Assembly (NCBI GenBank): GCA_963920665.1
Contig: OY987266.1
Location: 20,572,248 to 20,636,247, forward strand
DNA length: 64,000 nt
Direction of reading: 5' to 3'
From: Straminergon stramineum
Lineage: Eukaryota; Streptophyta; Bryopsida; Hypnales; Calliergonaceae
Numbering within the stretch: position 1 is the stretch's first letter; every line of letters starts with the position of its first letter. The position numbers were made by a program, and so were the translations under genes. The notes under the pieces were generated by a model, which had not been told where the DNA came from, searched no databases, and saw nothing but the letters and a program-made list of their open reading frames with translations. This document shows positions 12,150 through 24,179 of this stretch, piece by piece.

Positions 12150-12495
12150 TACCTACATTATAGGTACCTTCTATAGTTATAGGATGTTTATAATTATAGG
12201 TGTCTCTGTTGTAAGTACCTATGTTCTAAGCACCTTCCATGGTTATAGGATGTTCATATTATATGTGTCTTCGTGTCTATGTTATAAGCACCTTCTATGA
12301 TTATAGGATGTTTATATAATAAGTGCCTAATTATATTATAGGTGTCTATATTTTAGGTACCCATGTTATAGGCACCTTTCATAGTTATAATATATTTATA
12401 TTATAGGTACCTATGTTACAAGCACCTTACATGGTTATAGGGTATGCATATTATAAGTATGTATGTTATAAACACCTTTAATAGTTGTAGAATAT
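12150..12495 (+). repeat. AT-rich tandem repeat, about six copies of a 50-60 bp unit
   Basis: The phrase TATGTTATAAGCACCTT, followed by ATGGTTATAGGATGTTTATA, occurs in six variants starting near 12164, 12222, 12278, 12361, 12410 and 12462. Spacing is mostly 49-58 bp with one longer interval of 83 bp. Confidence 0.8.
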
Positions 12496-13804
12496 CTACT
12501 TACACTTAGGCTCAAGGCTCATAGGCTCTCATTTCTAGGCTCACATGCTAGCGTCGTTGGGCAAGGTTGGAAAAAAACTTTTTCACCTAACTTCAAATGT
12601 CATAATCTTTCAATCCTTGAGGTCAAAGTTTCTAAAAAATTTCGAACATGTTCCAAAAGAAGTCTAGTACAAATTTGTACGAGTGAATTTTGAAAAAATA
12701 AAAAAAATTCATTTTTTTCTTGCTGCCCTAAAAAGTGGCAGTTTTTGACAATTTCTGCCCAAAATGTGCCTCCGTCTTTTAGGGGTTAAAAATGTGTTTG
12801 ATTATTACAATATGATTTTTTTTCCTTTCATTATAATTAGGTTTCACATAGGTAAGCTCTATTTCGCAAATAACATCATTCAATATTCTGTAAAGCATAA
12901 GTGAACCTACCCCCCACCCCACCCCACCGACCAATTACTCAAGTTAATTCAATTAGTGCAAAACACATAAATTATTTTATACTGAATTTCACTACTAAAA
13001 AATTCAACAAATTCCAATGACTTCTAACAAAGAAGATATTCCTTTATTTCCAAAATAATCACTAACAAAATAAAATAAAGGGCTTTTTTTTGTAGAAATA
13101 TGCAATATAAAACAATAAGTATATTTTGCACTACTTGAGTAGTAGTGTACAAAACCCTATGGATCCTAGTGTCCAAAGGATGGATTGAAAATGTTTTCAA
13201 GAGCTCTTTGAGAAAGCTATAGGAATTAAAGAAAATACATCCCTATATGATGAAATAAATTTTTTATATATTCTTTAGCAATGTGACTAGTGCAATTGAG
13301 TACTACCTCATGATTTTTTTTACAAGGTTCTAAATCACTTCATGAATGGATGACAGGGGCAAGGGAGTAATGGACAAGAATGGAAATCTTACATCTGGAT
13401 TCTTCTTTTGCTGTAATTTATTTTCTCTCTTAGGGGCTAAATTAGTATTCATTGGGTTATTGAAAAGAATGCAGAGTTTAAAATTGAAAATCTCTACATT
13501 CTAGGTATATTCTCCAATTAATTCATATTCACCATCTCAGTGATAATACTTTCAAACATGACATGATAACAAAGTTAAGGTAGGAGGTCCATAAAGCACC
13601 CATCTAGGAGCTGAAATTGAATTTGGGGGAGGTGAAACTTATTGAAATATTTTTCAGTAAATTTTCCTTGAAAGACAAGTGGAATTGACATCTGATCCAA
13701 GTCGTTTCATAATTTATGGAGCTTTATGGAATTAGTTATGAATTTTTGAAGTCGAAATGGCATAGGGCTCTAAAACCGCCCACCTCCTCAAATGTACATT
13801 GTTA
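12496..13804. other. AT-rich dispersed repeats, no gene seen
   Basis: Around 12575-12800 lies a member of the family that recurs through the window, recognised by CATAATCTTTCAATCC and, further on, TTTAGGGGTTAA. Related stretches occur near 22740, 26520 (inverted) and 60770. A C-rich run at 12910-12927 has several runs of four or more C. No coding frame is supported. Confidence 0.45.
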
Positions 13805-15347
13805 CACTATAAGAAACCCACATTTTTTCTGACATCAAATAAAAAACATGGCACATTTTTTTTGACATAAGGATGTCTAAGACTCTAAGGCAATGGGTGG
13901 AAGAATTATGGTGGATGTCCTAGACAACATGTGGTGTCACTACGAAAATGATGTGATGCTATAGAAAAGGCATATGTTTTGTGAGACATCCAATAAAATG
14001 TAGGCACATTTTTAGTGATGTCCCAAAAAACGTGTTAATGCCATGTCAGCAAGGATTCAAATTTTGACTTTGGATAAATATGTAGAATTTATTTGGGGCT
14101 AAGGTAAAATGCTAACCAAATGCAAAAAAAATAGGGGAAGGGCAACCTCATAGTATTTTTTGTAAAAAAAGAGTAGCAAGTTGAGGTGGCAATTGAGTGA
14201 CGTAGCATGCAATGTGGATGATTTGGCATGCCACGTCATCACATTTAAACATTGTCTAAAAATTCTAACACTAGTTTTTTATGTCATTTGTGACATCAAC
14301 TAAGATGTCAATAGAAATGTCTACATGTTTTTTGTGACAACTAGGATGTTAACAAAAACGTCCAAATGTTTTTTGTGACAACAACTAGGACATTAACAAA
14401 AACGTCCAAAGGTTTTTTGTGACATCAACTAGGACATTAATAGAAATGTCCAAAGGTTTTTTGCAACATCAACTTAGACATCCAAATGTTTCTAATACAT
14501 TAGTTGAGAGAACAAAGTGTTTATTACAATGCTCATGTATGAAATTCAACTTCTAATAAAATTTCTATGTTTACATATTCCATATGGTTTGTCTTCCTCC
14601 TACCACCCTACTTGTATATATATACCTTATCTTCTCATGTTAAAATACTCACAATTAGTGGCACTTTTAGCCAGGTGACATATTTGCCACGTATGGTATA
14701 TTGTATATGGAATATTATGTACAATGTATGGTGTTCAATGTCTAGTATATGGTGTATTGCAAATGGCCTATTCTATATTGTATATGGCATATGTTGAAGT
14801 GGACACTAGAAAAAACATCTAGATATCTCAATGGACATTTTAAAAACTGAGACATGCACATTAGACACATTCTAGAAGATGTCATCCGTGATGTTTTCAT
14901 GTCCCTGCGGACGTGCCATAATACATGGTGGATGCTACATGACGTTTGAAAAAATTAACCTCATGTTGTTGTTGACATTAGAAAAAACATGTGCATGTCA
15001 CAGCGGACATCCAAATTGACATTACCCAAGGCACAACACACCAATGACGTCAACAAGGGCCCGGATGAAAAAATTGATGACATGGCATTGTTCGCTTAGT
15101 CAATGCTGATGTGGAGGCAAGGTAGCGGCCACGTGGCAACCTCTCATGACCTTTTCAAACCATGTTTTTTGTGACATTTTCAAAAATTTGCTTGAAATCA
15201 AACCATATTTTTTGTGATTTTCTATGTTTTTTAGCTTGTCCATTATAACACATTTTTTTGGACATCCATGCTAACATGGCTAATGTCAAAAAAATATACC
15301 TACCACGTTATGAGCCTATCACAAAAAAACGTGGATTTTTTATAGTG
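13805..15347. mobile_element. Complete non-autonomous CACTA element, 1543 bp, target duplication TTA
   Basis: The left end starts CACTATAAGAAACCCACATT. The reverse complement of the right end starts CACTATAAAAAATCCACGTT. TTA stands immediately on both sides (13802-13804 and 15348-15350), the 3 bp target duplication expected for CACTA transposons. Subterminal zones carry repeated TTTTTTGTGACATC words. No transposase frame is present; the ATG frames at 14567 and 15258 show no protein-like character. It would need a transposase supplied elsewhere. Its ends differ from those of the element ending at 9669, so it belongs to another subfamily. Confidence 0.85.
14275..14505 (+). repeat. Internal array of about 4.5 copies of a 55-60 bp unit in the CACTA element
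   Basis: The unit TTTTTTGTGACATCAACTAG followed by GACATTAACAAAAACGTCCAAA repeats with minor changes. The same TTTTTTGTGACA word is found near both termini, suggesting an expanded subterminal binding-type motif. Confidence 0.75.
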
Positions 15348-15988
15348 TTAGTACATCCCTATAAAGATGAAAAAAATCCATGTATAAACAATGTGCATTT
15401 GAGGAGGTGCGCAATTTTAGAGCCTATGCAGATTTCAAGCTTCCTACCTTAGCAATTATTAACTTCTTTTCTTTCTTTCATTTTATTACTTGTCACACTC
15501 TGTACTTAACTTTCAAAACAAACAAACACATAACAATTTTTGGTGAGAAAATCTAAATATATAGTTGGTTGTTGATCCTTTGGTCATTACACAAATTTCT
15601 GACGCCTTAACTTAGAAAAGATGGGCCTATGACTACAGAAATAAACTTTAAAATCCTTTAACTCTATATGTATGCACCCATTTTGTGACTACTTATTCTT
15701 TAAATTTTTATATTTTTTATATTTTTTAAAGATAAAATCACATTTCATCTACAAGTCCTAATATTTTCAGGATTTTTTGTCAAAGCTAATAGGGTCAAAG
15801 CTTTGGCCCTAATTTAAAACAATGGTCTATTTAATACTATGAGGAAGGGTATAGGGTTAAAGCTTCACCATATAGGGGCTTGCCCCAAAATCCTTAGTAA
15901 TGAAAATGATTGAGGAGGGTTTGGAAAGCCATGAAAATACACCCTCAACATTAGTACCAACACATTTATACCTACCACCCTTAATGTA
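15348..15988. other. AT-rich sequence, nothing recognised
   Basis: No coding frame, RNA gene or clear repeat of its own. It separates the CACTA element from the large direct repeat that starts near 15989. Confidence 0.4.
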
Positions 15989-17344
15989 ATGTATTTGATT
16001 AAGTTTTCACCAAAAATGCTCCAAAATTTCTATTTCTAATGCAAGTACCGAATTTTAGAAAAAAAAAACATTTTTGGACACATGTAACCATAGGATCTTG
16101 TTGTACCATGGTTTGAGGAAATGTAGAAATTTTTTTAGATATTTCCACAGCATAGATTGCAAGATATTAGCTATTGAATGGACAAAAATCTTTTTGGGGG
16201 CCTTGCAAAAAAACAAGCAGCTGCACTTCACAAGGTTACATTTTTATGAAAAAATTCCAAAATGGTGGTGCTTCTTAGGATTCATTTTTCAAGGCAAGTT
16301 GGCTATATGCTTGGATAAATTCAGATAATTTGGAATTGTACAACATATAGGAAAAAAATATTAAGTACAAAGAAGTAGAGAATGATTCAAAATATGAAAT
16401 TGTTAAGAATTTAGTTATGGAATTGAAAAATCCCAATCCCAATGGTTGCAATATACAATCTACATCCTATTACTTTATTTTATTCCAAAAATATGGAAAG
16501 TTAAGTTAAATAAAGGACTTCAAAGTTTATTTTAGAGTAGAGAATCCATAGTTGCCCACAAACTAAAACTCCTCATAATTTTCATCTCATGAATCAAAAT
16601 GGAATGATTCAAATCTTTCCACATATATATAAATCTAGAAAACCAATTTCAAATTTTTAATACTTAAAAAAGTGATTTTTCAAGAATTTTTTGGGGTTGC
16701 CTAGTGTGCCCGTCAAGCAATGAAAATGACATATCATACAATAACTTTTGAATCATGTAATCAAAAGTTATGAGAATTGTTGGGCCTTAAAGCTACTCCT
16801 TGGGGGCATATGATGTGTGAAATTTCATAGAAAAAGAATAAAAACTTCATTCGTAGTGAGCTATCCAAAATCACTATGTTGCCAAAAAACACAGTTTGGG
16901 TATTTAGAGGTTAACCTCATTTCCCAAGTCATTTGGACTCATAAAAGTCAAGAATTGACAAATAAAGAACTATAAAAGTCCCAAATAATGGAATTTGAAC
17001 TTTTCAAAGACTTTGTCCTATATGGACTATCCGTAGGACTTGTGGAAGTAAGAATAGACTTCTCTCTAGTTTGTTTTCAATGCCACAAGCTCCCAATAAG
17101 CTGGTCAAAGTGTCAAATTTGTTTAACCCCTAAAATCCTAGTGTTCCCTCGGGGGACAAAACAGATTTCAGGTAGGCTTCAATGGTCTATATATTCATTA
17201 AGATTTTTTAAAACTTTCTATGAAAATAGGAAAACACATCAATTTTCAAGAAACATGATTTTTATTTCAATTGATGCCCCCAAACAAAAATTATGGCAAA
17301 AAAAGTCGTTTTATTAAGTGTGGCAGGTAGAACCCCCCTCACAC

Positions 17345-17686
17345 ACAAAAGTAATAATTTGAATTTTTTTTCATAGATTGTAATTTTCTCTACATGAGAA
17401 GCTTTGATTCATTCAATTTGGATTTGATATGTGAAAGGTGTTATGGACAATCTTATTTTTTGAGCAATTAGAACTTCTTCTTGAAAAAATATCTCGTAGG
17501 ATTCATTCAAAATGCAATTCTTACAATTTTTCAAAGAAACTTTTGATAAGGTTGAAGTTTTCTTGCTAAAAAAATCACCATTAGGATTATAGTGTTTCAA
17601 TCCCATCTTAGAGCTACTAACAATTTAGTTTTTCTTTTAATCTTCAACTTGCTTCTACTTAACAATATTTTTTAAATGAAAATCAA

Positions 17687-17690
<4 letters not shown>
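17345..17690 (-). repeat. Inverted copy of the repeat at 30725-31050
   Basis: The reverse complement resembles 30725-31050, including TAAGTAGAAGnACCTC, the CCTAnTGGT phrase around the AATCCCAATGG region, and GATTGCCCAAAAAACAAGATT-like wording. It lies in the segment present in copy A but not seen in copy B of the large direct repeat. Confidence 0.6.

Positions 17691-17736
<46 letters not shown>
17689..17736 (+). repeat. GT microsatellite, 24 units
   Basis: A perfect run of 24 GT dinucleotides. It produces a spurious Cys-Val open frame and is not coding. Confidence 0.98.
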
Positions 17737-17739
<3 letters not shown>

Positions 17740-18440
17740 GAAATTTTCTTACAAGACAATTCTTCAACACAAAATATTTAAAAATTCGAAGTTTGTAGTA
17801 CATAATATTTCCACAAACAACGATCAAATTGTAGGCCAACATTCAAGAATTATTTTTCCAATATGTATAGTCAAACTTCATGAATTTTTATCACATGATT
17901 TGAGACCAATGAAGTACAAGAGCCTATAGTTAGATTCTAAAAAATATATCTATTTTCTATTTTTTGGGGTGGACATGTGAGAACTAGCACTTTTGAGTGG
18001 TTTTTGACCAAAAAAATGGCTCTGGGACATTTGGGGTTAAATTTTTGCCTAAATTTGAGGTAGTTGTTGGTTCAAGTACTTGTTGGTGTTATAATGCCTT
18101 AAAACTTATTGGGGCAAGTTGTTATTATAAAATATGCTATTCTAATTTTCAAGGGAATTTTATTGGAAGATGGATATTTTCTAAAAATTTACCAAGGTTG
18201 GTTTAAGCAATTGACCTTTTGAAATTAAAACTTGTGCTATTGAAAAAAAATCCCAAACTCAATGGTTGATATCTAGAAGATTCTATAAACTGAGCGAAAG
18301 CTCATATTACTACTACTTTCTTTTTGTTCCAAGAAGGCTTATAATTTACTACTTTCTAGCAAATTAGGTGATTTAGAAATTTTTTATTGGAGTAGAATCT
18401 TGGTATGTTTTTACTCTTCAAACACCTCCACTAACCCCTC

Positions 18441-19631
18441 ACCGCCTAAGGCTTGAATAGGTTCAAAAACAACATTTCTTTTGAAGTGTTATAGATATAA
18501 TTTTCACTGATTTACAAAGATCTAAATTGTACAATCTTGTAGTGCACTTGTTGTAGATGACGTGCATCAAATTTGTTGTCATTTGACCACATAGATTGAA
18601 ACTAAAATTAGAATGTTTTAGTATTGAAAAACGATGCTGAAATTTCCCTGAAAACACATTTGGAGGCGAAATTTGGTTTCTAAATCTACCCAAATGAAGA
18701 AACTTTAAACTACGATGTGATTCAAATTTGGAATAAAAACACACTGATGAAAAAAATATCATTCAATTGATTCTTTATGTCTGCAAAATGGCTTTGAAAT
18801 GTCAAAAAATAGAAAGAAAAGTTGCAAAAAACACATAAAAAATTGAACCTCCTTCTACTAAAATGCTTCTCAGTCACTCATAACTTCTTGGATTGATATG
18901 AAATTTTATACCCACACACAAAACAAGTATGCGCAACTTTTCCAAAAAAATTTATTAGAAATTAACATTGTATAAAGAAGAAACAAGCTGCCAAAGTTCA
19001 ATGTAATCCAAAAATGTCAGCATTTTGAACTTCGAATTGCTCCTAGACATTCAAAACAACCTCGATTGACATGAAAATTCTACCACAATAACTAGACTTT
19101 AAGGGGAACATAACCCAACAAAATTTATTGAAAATGAACTTTGGATCAAGGAGATACAAGCCCCCAAAGTTGCAACCATCAAATGCAATTTGGTGAACTC
19201 AAATTGAACTTGTGAACTTCAATTGGCTTCCAAAAATTCAGTAAATCTTGTATTGATCTAAAAATTTTATCACACAAACTAGAAGAGAGAGTGAAAATTT
19301 TCCAACAAGTTTGATTGAATTTGGACATTGGATGCAAAAGTTACAACACTTTGAATTTCACATGAGGACACTTTTGGTCCCCTTCAACAGTGAGGGGTTA
19401 ATCTTTAAATGCACTTTTCTTTGTGGTGCTTGTTTTCACTTGTTGGGCTTACAATGTGATTTCTACCTTAGTTCTCGAATGTCTAACAACTCAATTTTAC
19501 GTCCCTCACAAGTATACCTTAAATTGAATGAGATATACTCTTATTTTAGTCAAGAACTATCACATGCACTTGTAGTTAGGGTTCTAGTTGTAGTTTGAAT
19601 ATGCATTTATGAAAATCCTATTAACCCTTAA
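18441..19631. other. AT-rich spacer between the two large repeat copies
   Basis: No supported gene or RNA. Repeated short phrases on the theme of AACTTCnAATTG and CAAAGTTnCAA suggest old internal duplication, but I could not define a unit. Confidence 0.35.
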
Positions 19632-21960
19632 ATGTATTTGACTAAGCTTTCACCAAAAACGCTCCAAAACTGTCATTTCTAGTACAAGCATCAAATTTTA
19701 GAAAAAAATACATTTTTGGACAATTGTAACCGTAGGATCTCGTAGTATGCTAGTTTGGGAAGATGCGGAAAAAATTTCAGAAATTTCCACCGTTTGGATT
19801 GCAAGATATTAGCATTTGAAGTGACGAAAAGCCATTTTTTGACCCTGCAAAAATTCGGGCAGCTGCACTTCACAAGGCCAGATCATTATGAAAAAATGTC
19901 CAAAATGGTTGTAACTCTTTGGATTCATTTTCCAAGTCATGTTGGCTACATTCTTGAAAAAATTTAGGTCATTTGGAATTGTACAACATATAGGAAAAAA
20001 ATAGTAAGTAGAAAAAAGTAGAGAATGATTCAAAATACTAAATTGTTAATAATTCATTCATGGAATTGAAAAATGCCAATCCCAATGGTGATAATGTTGT
20101 AATAAACAATCTACACCTCAAGTTTTTATTTTTTTTCCAAAAATATAAAAAATTGAGTGAAATATAGGTCTTCAAAGTTTATTTTAGAATGGAGATTCCA
20201 TTACTACCCACAACTATAACTTTTCATAACTTTCATTTCATAAATCAAAATAGAATGATTCAAAGCTTTCCATGTAAATATAAATCTAGAAAACAAATTT
20301 CAAATTTTTATTTTAAAAAAAAGTGATTTTTAAAGAAGTTTTTTTTGCTACTTGGGCCTCCCACTAAGCAATGAAAACTACATATCATACAATAACTTTT
20401 TAACAATGTATTCATAAGTTATGAAAATTGTTGGGCCTTAAAGCTACTTCTCGCCCACATATTGTGTGAAAATTTCAAAGAAAAAAAATAAAAATTCCAT
20501 TCGTAGTGAGCTGCCCCAAATCACTATGTTGCCAAAAAAACACCATTTGGTCCTTTAGGGGTTAACTTAGACTTTTTACAACTTAATTAAGGGCATCTAG
20601 CTAACCTTTGTACAAGTAGGATTTTGGAGTATTTTAAGTACCTAGGTTTTTATAGATGGAATACAACACTGGTATGTACTTCACATGGTATGGTTCATTA
20701 CTCTTTCTAGGAATTTGACCTAGTAAATATGACAATGAGATGTAAAATTGAAAAAAAAATTAAGTCCCAAGTTACAAATTGGAGGCTTGTAGAAGGTAAG
20801 TTCAGGAGGGATCCCAATTTCCTACAGATTAAGCTCTATAAATCACATCAAAATGAATAAAAATGCTCTAGAAAAACCAAATTCTCACAAATGCCCAAAT
20901 TTGGCCAAAATCCATTAAAATAGACCATGTGGCATGATAGTATTCAAGAAAAAAAAGTGGTTTAGAGAGAGAAGGTGTGGCCTTTTATACATTTCTCAAA
21001 ATCCTCCCCTTCCCTTTAATCCCAAGATTTTCCTAAAATTAACTGCAATTTACTAAAATAAGTCAAATTTTGTGTTGGATTTACTTTTAGCTTTTGGTGA
21101 AGAGCTCTAAATGAAAAATGGATTGTTCCTTTCTATTTAGAATATCCAAATTATTCTAAGGGACCCCATGAACTATTTTTCTAGGTCATTTGGACTCATA
21201 AAAAGTCTTGAATTACCAAAATTAGAAAAATGTAAAAATCATGGAGGATGGAATTTGCACTTTTTAAAAATTATGACTTGTCAAAACTCTCTGGAGAGGT
21301 TGTGGGAGTAATAAAATACTCCTCTTTGGCTTCATTTAGATGTTGTGTGCTCTTGGGGCTCTAGTCAATACTTCGAATTTGTTAAAAAAATACCATAAAT
21401 AATTGATGTTGCCCATTTGGGTACATGTTGATATCAGAATGCCTTTAAACTTTTCTGGGTGCATTATTATCACAAAACATGCTATCTTAATTTTTATTGA
21501 ATTTTACCACAACTAGGATATTTTATAAGAATTTACCAATGTTAGCTTAAGCAATTTGCCCTTACAAAATCTGAACTTATGCTATTCAAAAAAATCTAGA
21601 ACTCAACGGTTGACTTCTAGAGGTTACTATTAATCAAATTTAGGCTCATATTATTATTCCACACTTGTTCCAAAAAGGCATATTATTTTTTACCTTATGT
21701 AGATTTAGGTGGTTCAAGATTCTTTCACTTGAAGAAAACCTTATTGCTCTCAGCAAAATTTACATGATGATTTGGTTTTTGTAATGTAAAAACATCAATT
21801 TCAATGCAAATTATGCGTTGAAATTGATGTTTTCACATTACAAAAAACAAAACGTCATGTAGATTTTGTTGAGAGCAACAAGGTTTTTCTTCTAGTGTTT
21901 TGATTGGTGTGGAATCTTGGCAAACCAACTACACCATTGAACCCCTAACATGTTTTTTTA
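19632..21960 (+). repeat. Large direct repeat, copy B, carrying a small hairpin transposon
   Basis: The paralogue of 15989-18440. It holds an extra segment at about 20575-21170 not seen in copy A, and a 172 bp hairpin element at 21726-21897 whose insertion point is empty in copy A (near 18385). The two copies have diverged enough to look old. Confidence 0.75.
21726..21897. mobile_element. CACTA-type MITE 1, 172 bp hairpin, target duplication TTT
   Basis: The left end CACTTGAAGAAAACCTTATT pairs with the right end, whose reverse complement reads CACTAGAAGAAAAACCTTGT. The arms pair along almost the whole element, so the transcript could fold into one long hairpin. TTT lies on both sides (21723-21725, 21898-21900). 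It contains the inner word CTCAACAAAATCTACATGA, shared with the element at 50646-50809. Confidence 0.8.
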
Positions 21961-23149
21961 CTCTACTAAAAATTCTTTTCATTGTTGGATGCTCTTTTCT
22001 TTATATTTCTTCAATTCTTTACCTACTAAGCTAAGAATTTGCCTTCTACCCATTTTTTGAAATGACTAGTAACTCAGGTTTGTGTCCTTTACAAGTATAT
22101 CTAAGCCTATAGGAAAATTTACACCAATGGAATTCTATTTTAGCCATGATTTGTCATAGACATTTGTAAGTTTGGATATCAAGTGGTCATAATTTGGGAA
22201 GATATTTACAATGGTGTATCTCTAATTTAGAGCATCAATCATGATCATCTCGTATCAAGCAAATTTCATGTACAAAACTAATACAATATGACTTACAATT
22301 GTAAAAAAAATATAGTTCTCAAATCAAATTCTAAGAGTAGTCAAACTTTGTTAGCTATGTGAAGGTGGTTTCAAGAAAAAAAATTCTTTGAAATTCAAGC
22401 TTTAGTATTTTGCAATTTGTGAAGTGAAAGTCCTTGAAATTTTTCCCACATATTCCAATTGTTTGTCTCTAACCTTTCACAATTTGAATTTCAAGTAAAA
22501 AATTTCCTCATTGCATAAGAAATCATCAAAAAATGACAAGTGTATTGCTAGAGCACTTAGTCTCCTTGCATTGTAGAGTGATTTAGAATAAGTTGGACTC
22601 CATATTTGCTTTTGAAATTTTGCATGAGTGATCCTAACATCATGCACTTACGAATGGTGAAAATCCTCATTTTGTATAGACCAAAAATTTGACCTCGAAG
22701 TATGTTGACCTTGTTTCATAGGAATGACAAAAAGGTTTTTTTTCTGACTTCAAGCATTATAATCTTTCAATCCACATGATCAAATGGGCTGAAATTTTTT
22801 CCATACATTTCCTAGCTTGTTTCATACACTTTCGTACAATTGGAATTTAAAAAAGAAAAGAAATTGGACAAAATTGGGCAGTTTTTGACTTTCCCTCTTC
22901 CAAAACACCTTCCGACCTCTAAAAGTTAGAAAATTTAAAATCAATTTTAGCATCTTTAGGTTGAGCACGTCTAGCTTGGTTGAACCAAGCTAAAGACCCT
23001 AGCATCTTAGAATGCCAAAATTATCATTGTAAAGAATTCAAAAATTCACAAAAAAATAAATAAAATATTAAAAAATATATGTAAGTGTCCTTTTTTTCTA
23101 AAGGGAAAAAGAAAATGGATTCTCCAAAGGGAATGATTACACTATTTGG
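21961..23149. other. AT-rich dispersed repeats, no gene seen
   Basis: Contains another member of the repeat family with ATTATAATCTTTCAATCC (near 22748). No coding frame or RNA gene is supported. Confidence 0.4.
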
Positions 23150-23172
23150 GCCAAGCCATTTATGGCAGTAGG

Positions 23173-23203
23173 CCCCTCCCCTCCCCTCCCCTCCCCCGTC
23201 CCC
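23173..23203 (-). other. Six C-runs, potential G-quadruplex on the - strand
   Basis: CCCCTCCCCTCCCCTCCCC continues with CTCCCCC-GT-CCCC wording: six runs of at least four C separated by one or two bases. On the - strand this fits the usual G-quadruplex pattern very well. Confidence 0.7.
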
Positions 23204-24163
23204 AACTACAAAAATGCAAGTGGTCAAAAGCTTGCATTCTGCACCTTCCCGGTGAGGAGCCCGGAGCACAAGTCAAAGGGGCCTGATGATTGCCCAAATG
23301 TGCCCCAAGCGATGATCCCCCGCACCCTGAATTAAGATTAAAAAGGTGACGAAAGGGGGATGCATGTTTCCATCCCTTGTCCTCATTTTGTTTCTTTACT
23401 CTGGAACCGCACCCAATGTGCCCCCACATGCTTGCATGATGGAGCTTTGTCTTTCTCCTTTGGCAGTTTGTGGCCGCGGGGGGTGACCCACTTGACCCCG
23501 ATGGTGTGTGTGTGACCCACTTGACGCGATCCGAGAATTTGGGTTGGGTTCGACGGAATCTTGCCAATGGTGCAAACAACTGAATGCAATCTGATGAGAC
23601 ACATTACTGCTACTGTTCAGTACTTTGCTTCCCAACAGTGTGAAAAAATCTTCCATAGCAAATATACGACCCAACATGCGTTATTGTTCTAATGGATCTC
23701 CCAAGTTGCCAAGTGTGATAAAGCAAAAAGGGAGAGTGATTTAGTATGAGAACTGGTTATTATATGAAGTACTCACTCAAAATAGGACTCAAAATTTTGG
23801 ACCCATAGGTGCATTCTTTGTTTTTCAAAGTAACAGAGAAAGTCATCCATTGGACACTTTGAGTTTGTAGCGTCATTTCAGGGTTTCATCCACCTAAAAG
23901 TCTTGGGGGATCTTTAGCAGGGCAAAAAAAAGCTTGGTACTTGCTTGACTATGAGAAACTACGATTTTGGATTTGATTTTGGAACTGTACGATTTCCAAG
24001 GGTCGGAGCATAATGACCTTGGGCGCAGTGAGCATTTAGTTTTGGGTATTTCAACTCATGATAGGAGAATATGAGGTTTCACCAGGGTGAGTTCAAGTTT
24101 GACCACTGCAGGCAGGGAAGGAATCATGATTTGGGGAGCAATTTTTTTGGTTCAAGTGGGAGT

Positions 24164-24179
24164 CCCCCCCCCCCCCCCC
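24164..24179 (+). repeat. Homopolymer run of 16 C
   Basis: An uninterrupted C run. A similar run of 18 C occurs at 63541-63558 and 12 G at 10371-10382. The lengths are likely to be unstable or subject to sequencing error. Confidence 0.95.

Larger units (their letters stand above)
15989..18440 (+). repeat. Large direct repeat, copy A (about 2.4 kb family)
   Basis: The block 15989-16915 aligns by eye with 19632-20566 over about 930 bp, sharing for example GTACAACATATAGGAAAAAA and AATTGTTGGGCCTTAAAGCT. Homology resumes at 16920-17130 (with 21175-21390) and 18070-18440 (with 21420-21960). Copy A contains an extra segment (about 17330-18000) with a GT microsatellite. No coding function is apparent; the frames here are not conserved as proteins between copies. 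Confidence 0.75.

Noticed and set aside
17693..17929. Cys-Val repeat protein
   Set aside because: Direct translation of the GT microsatellite.
23160..23579. 139-codon frame on the - strand
   Set aside because: It begins at TTG rather than ATG and no domain or conserved motif is visible; treated as part of a compositional island.
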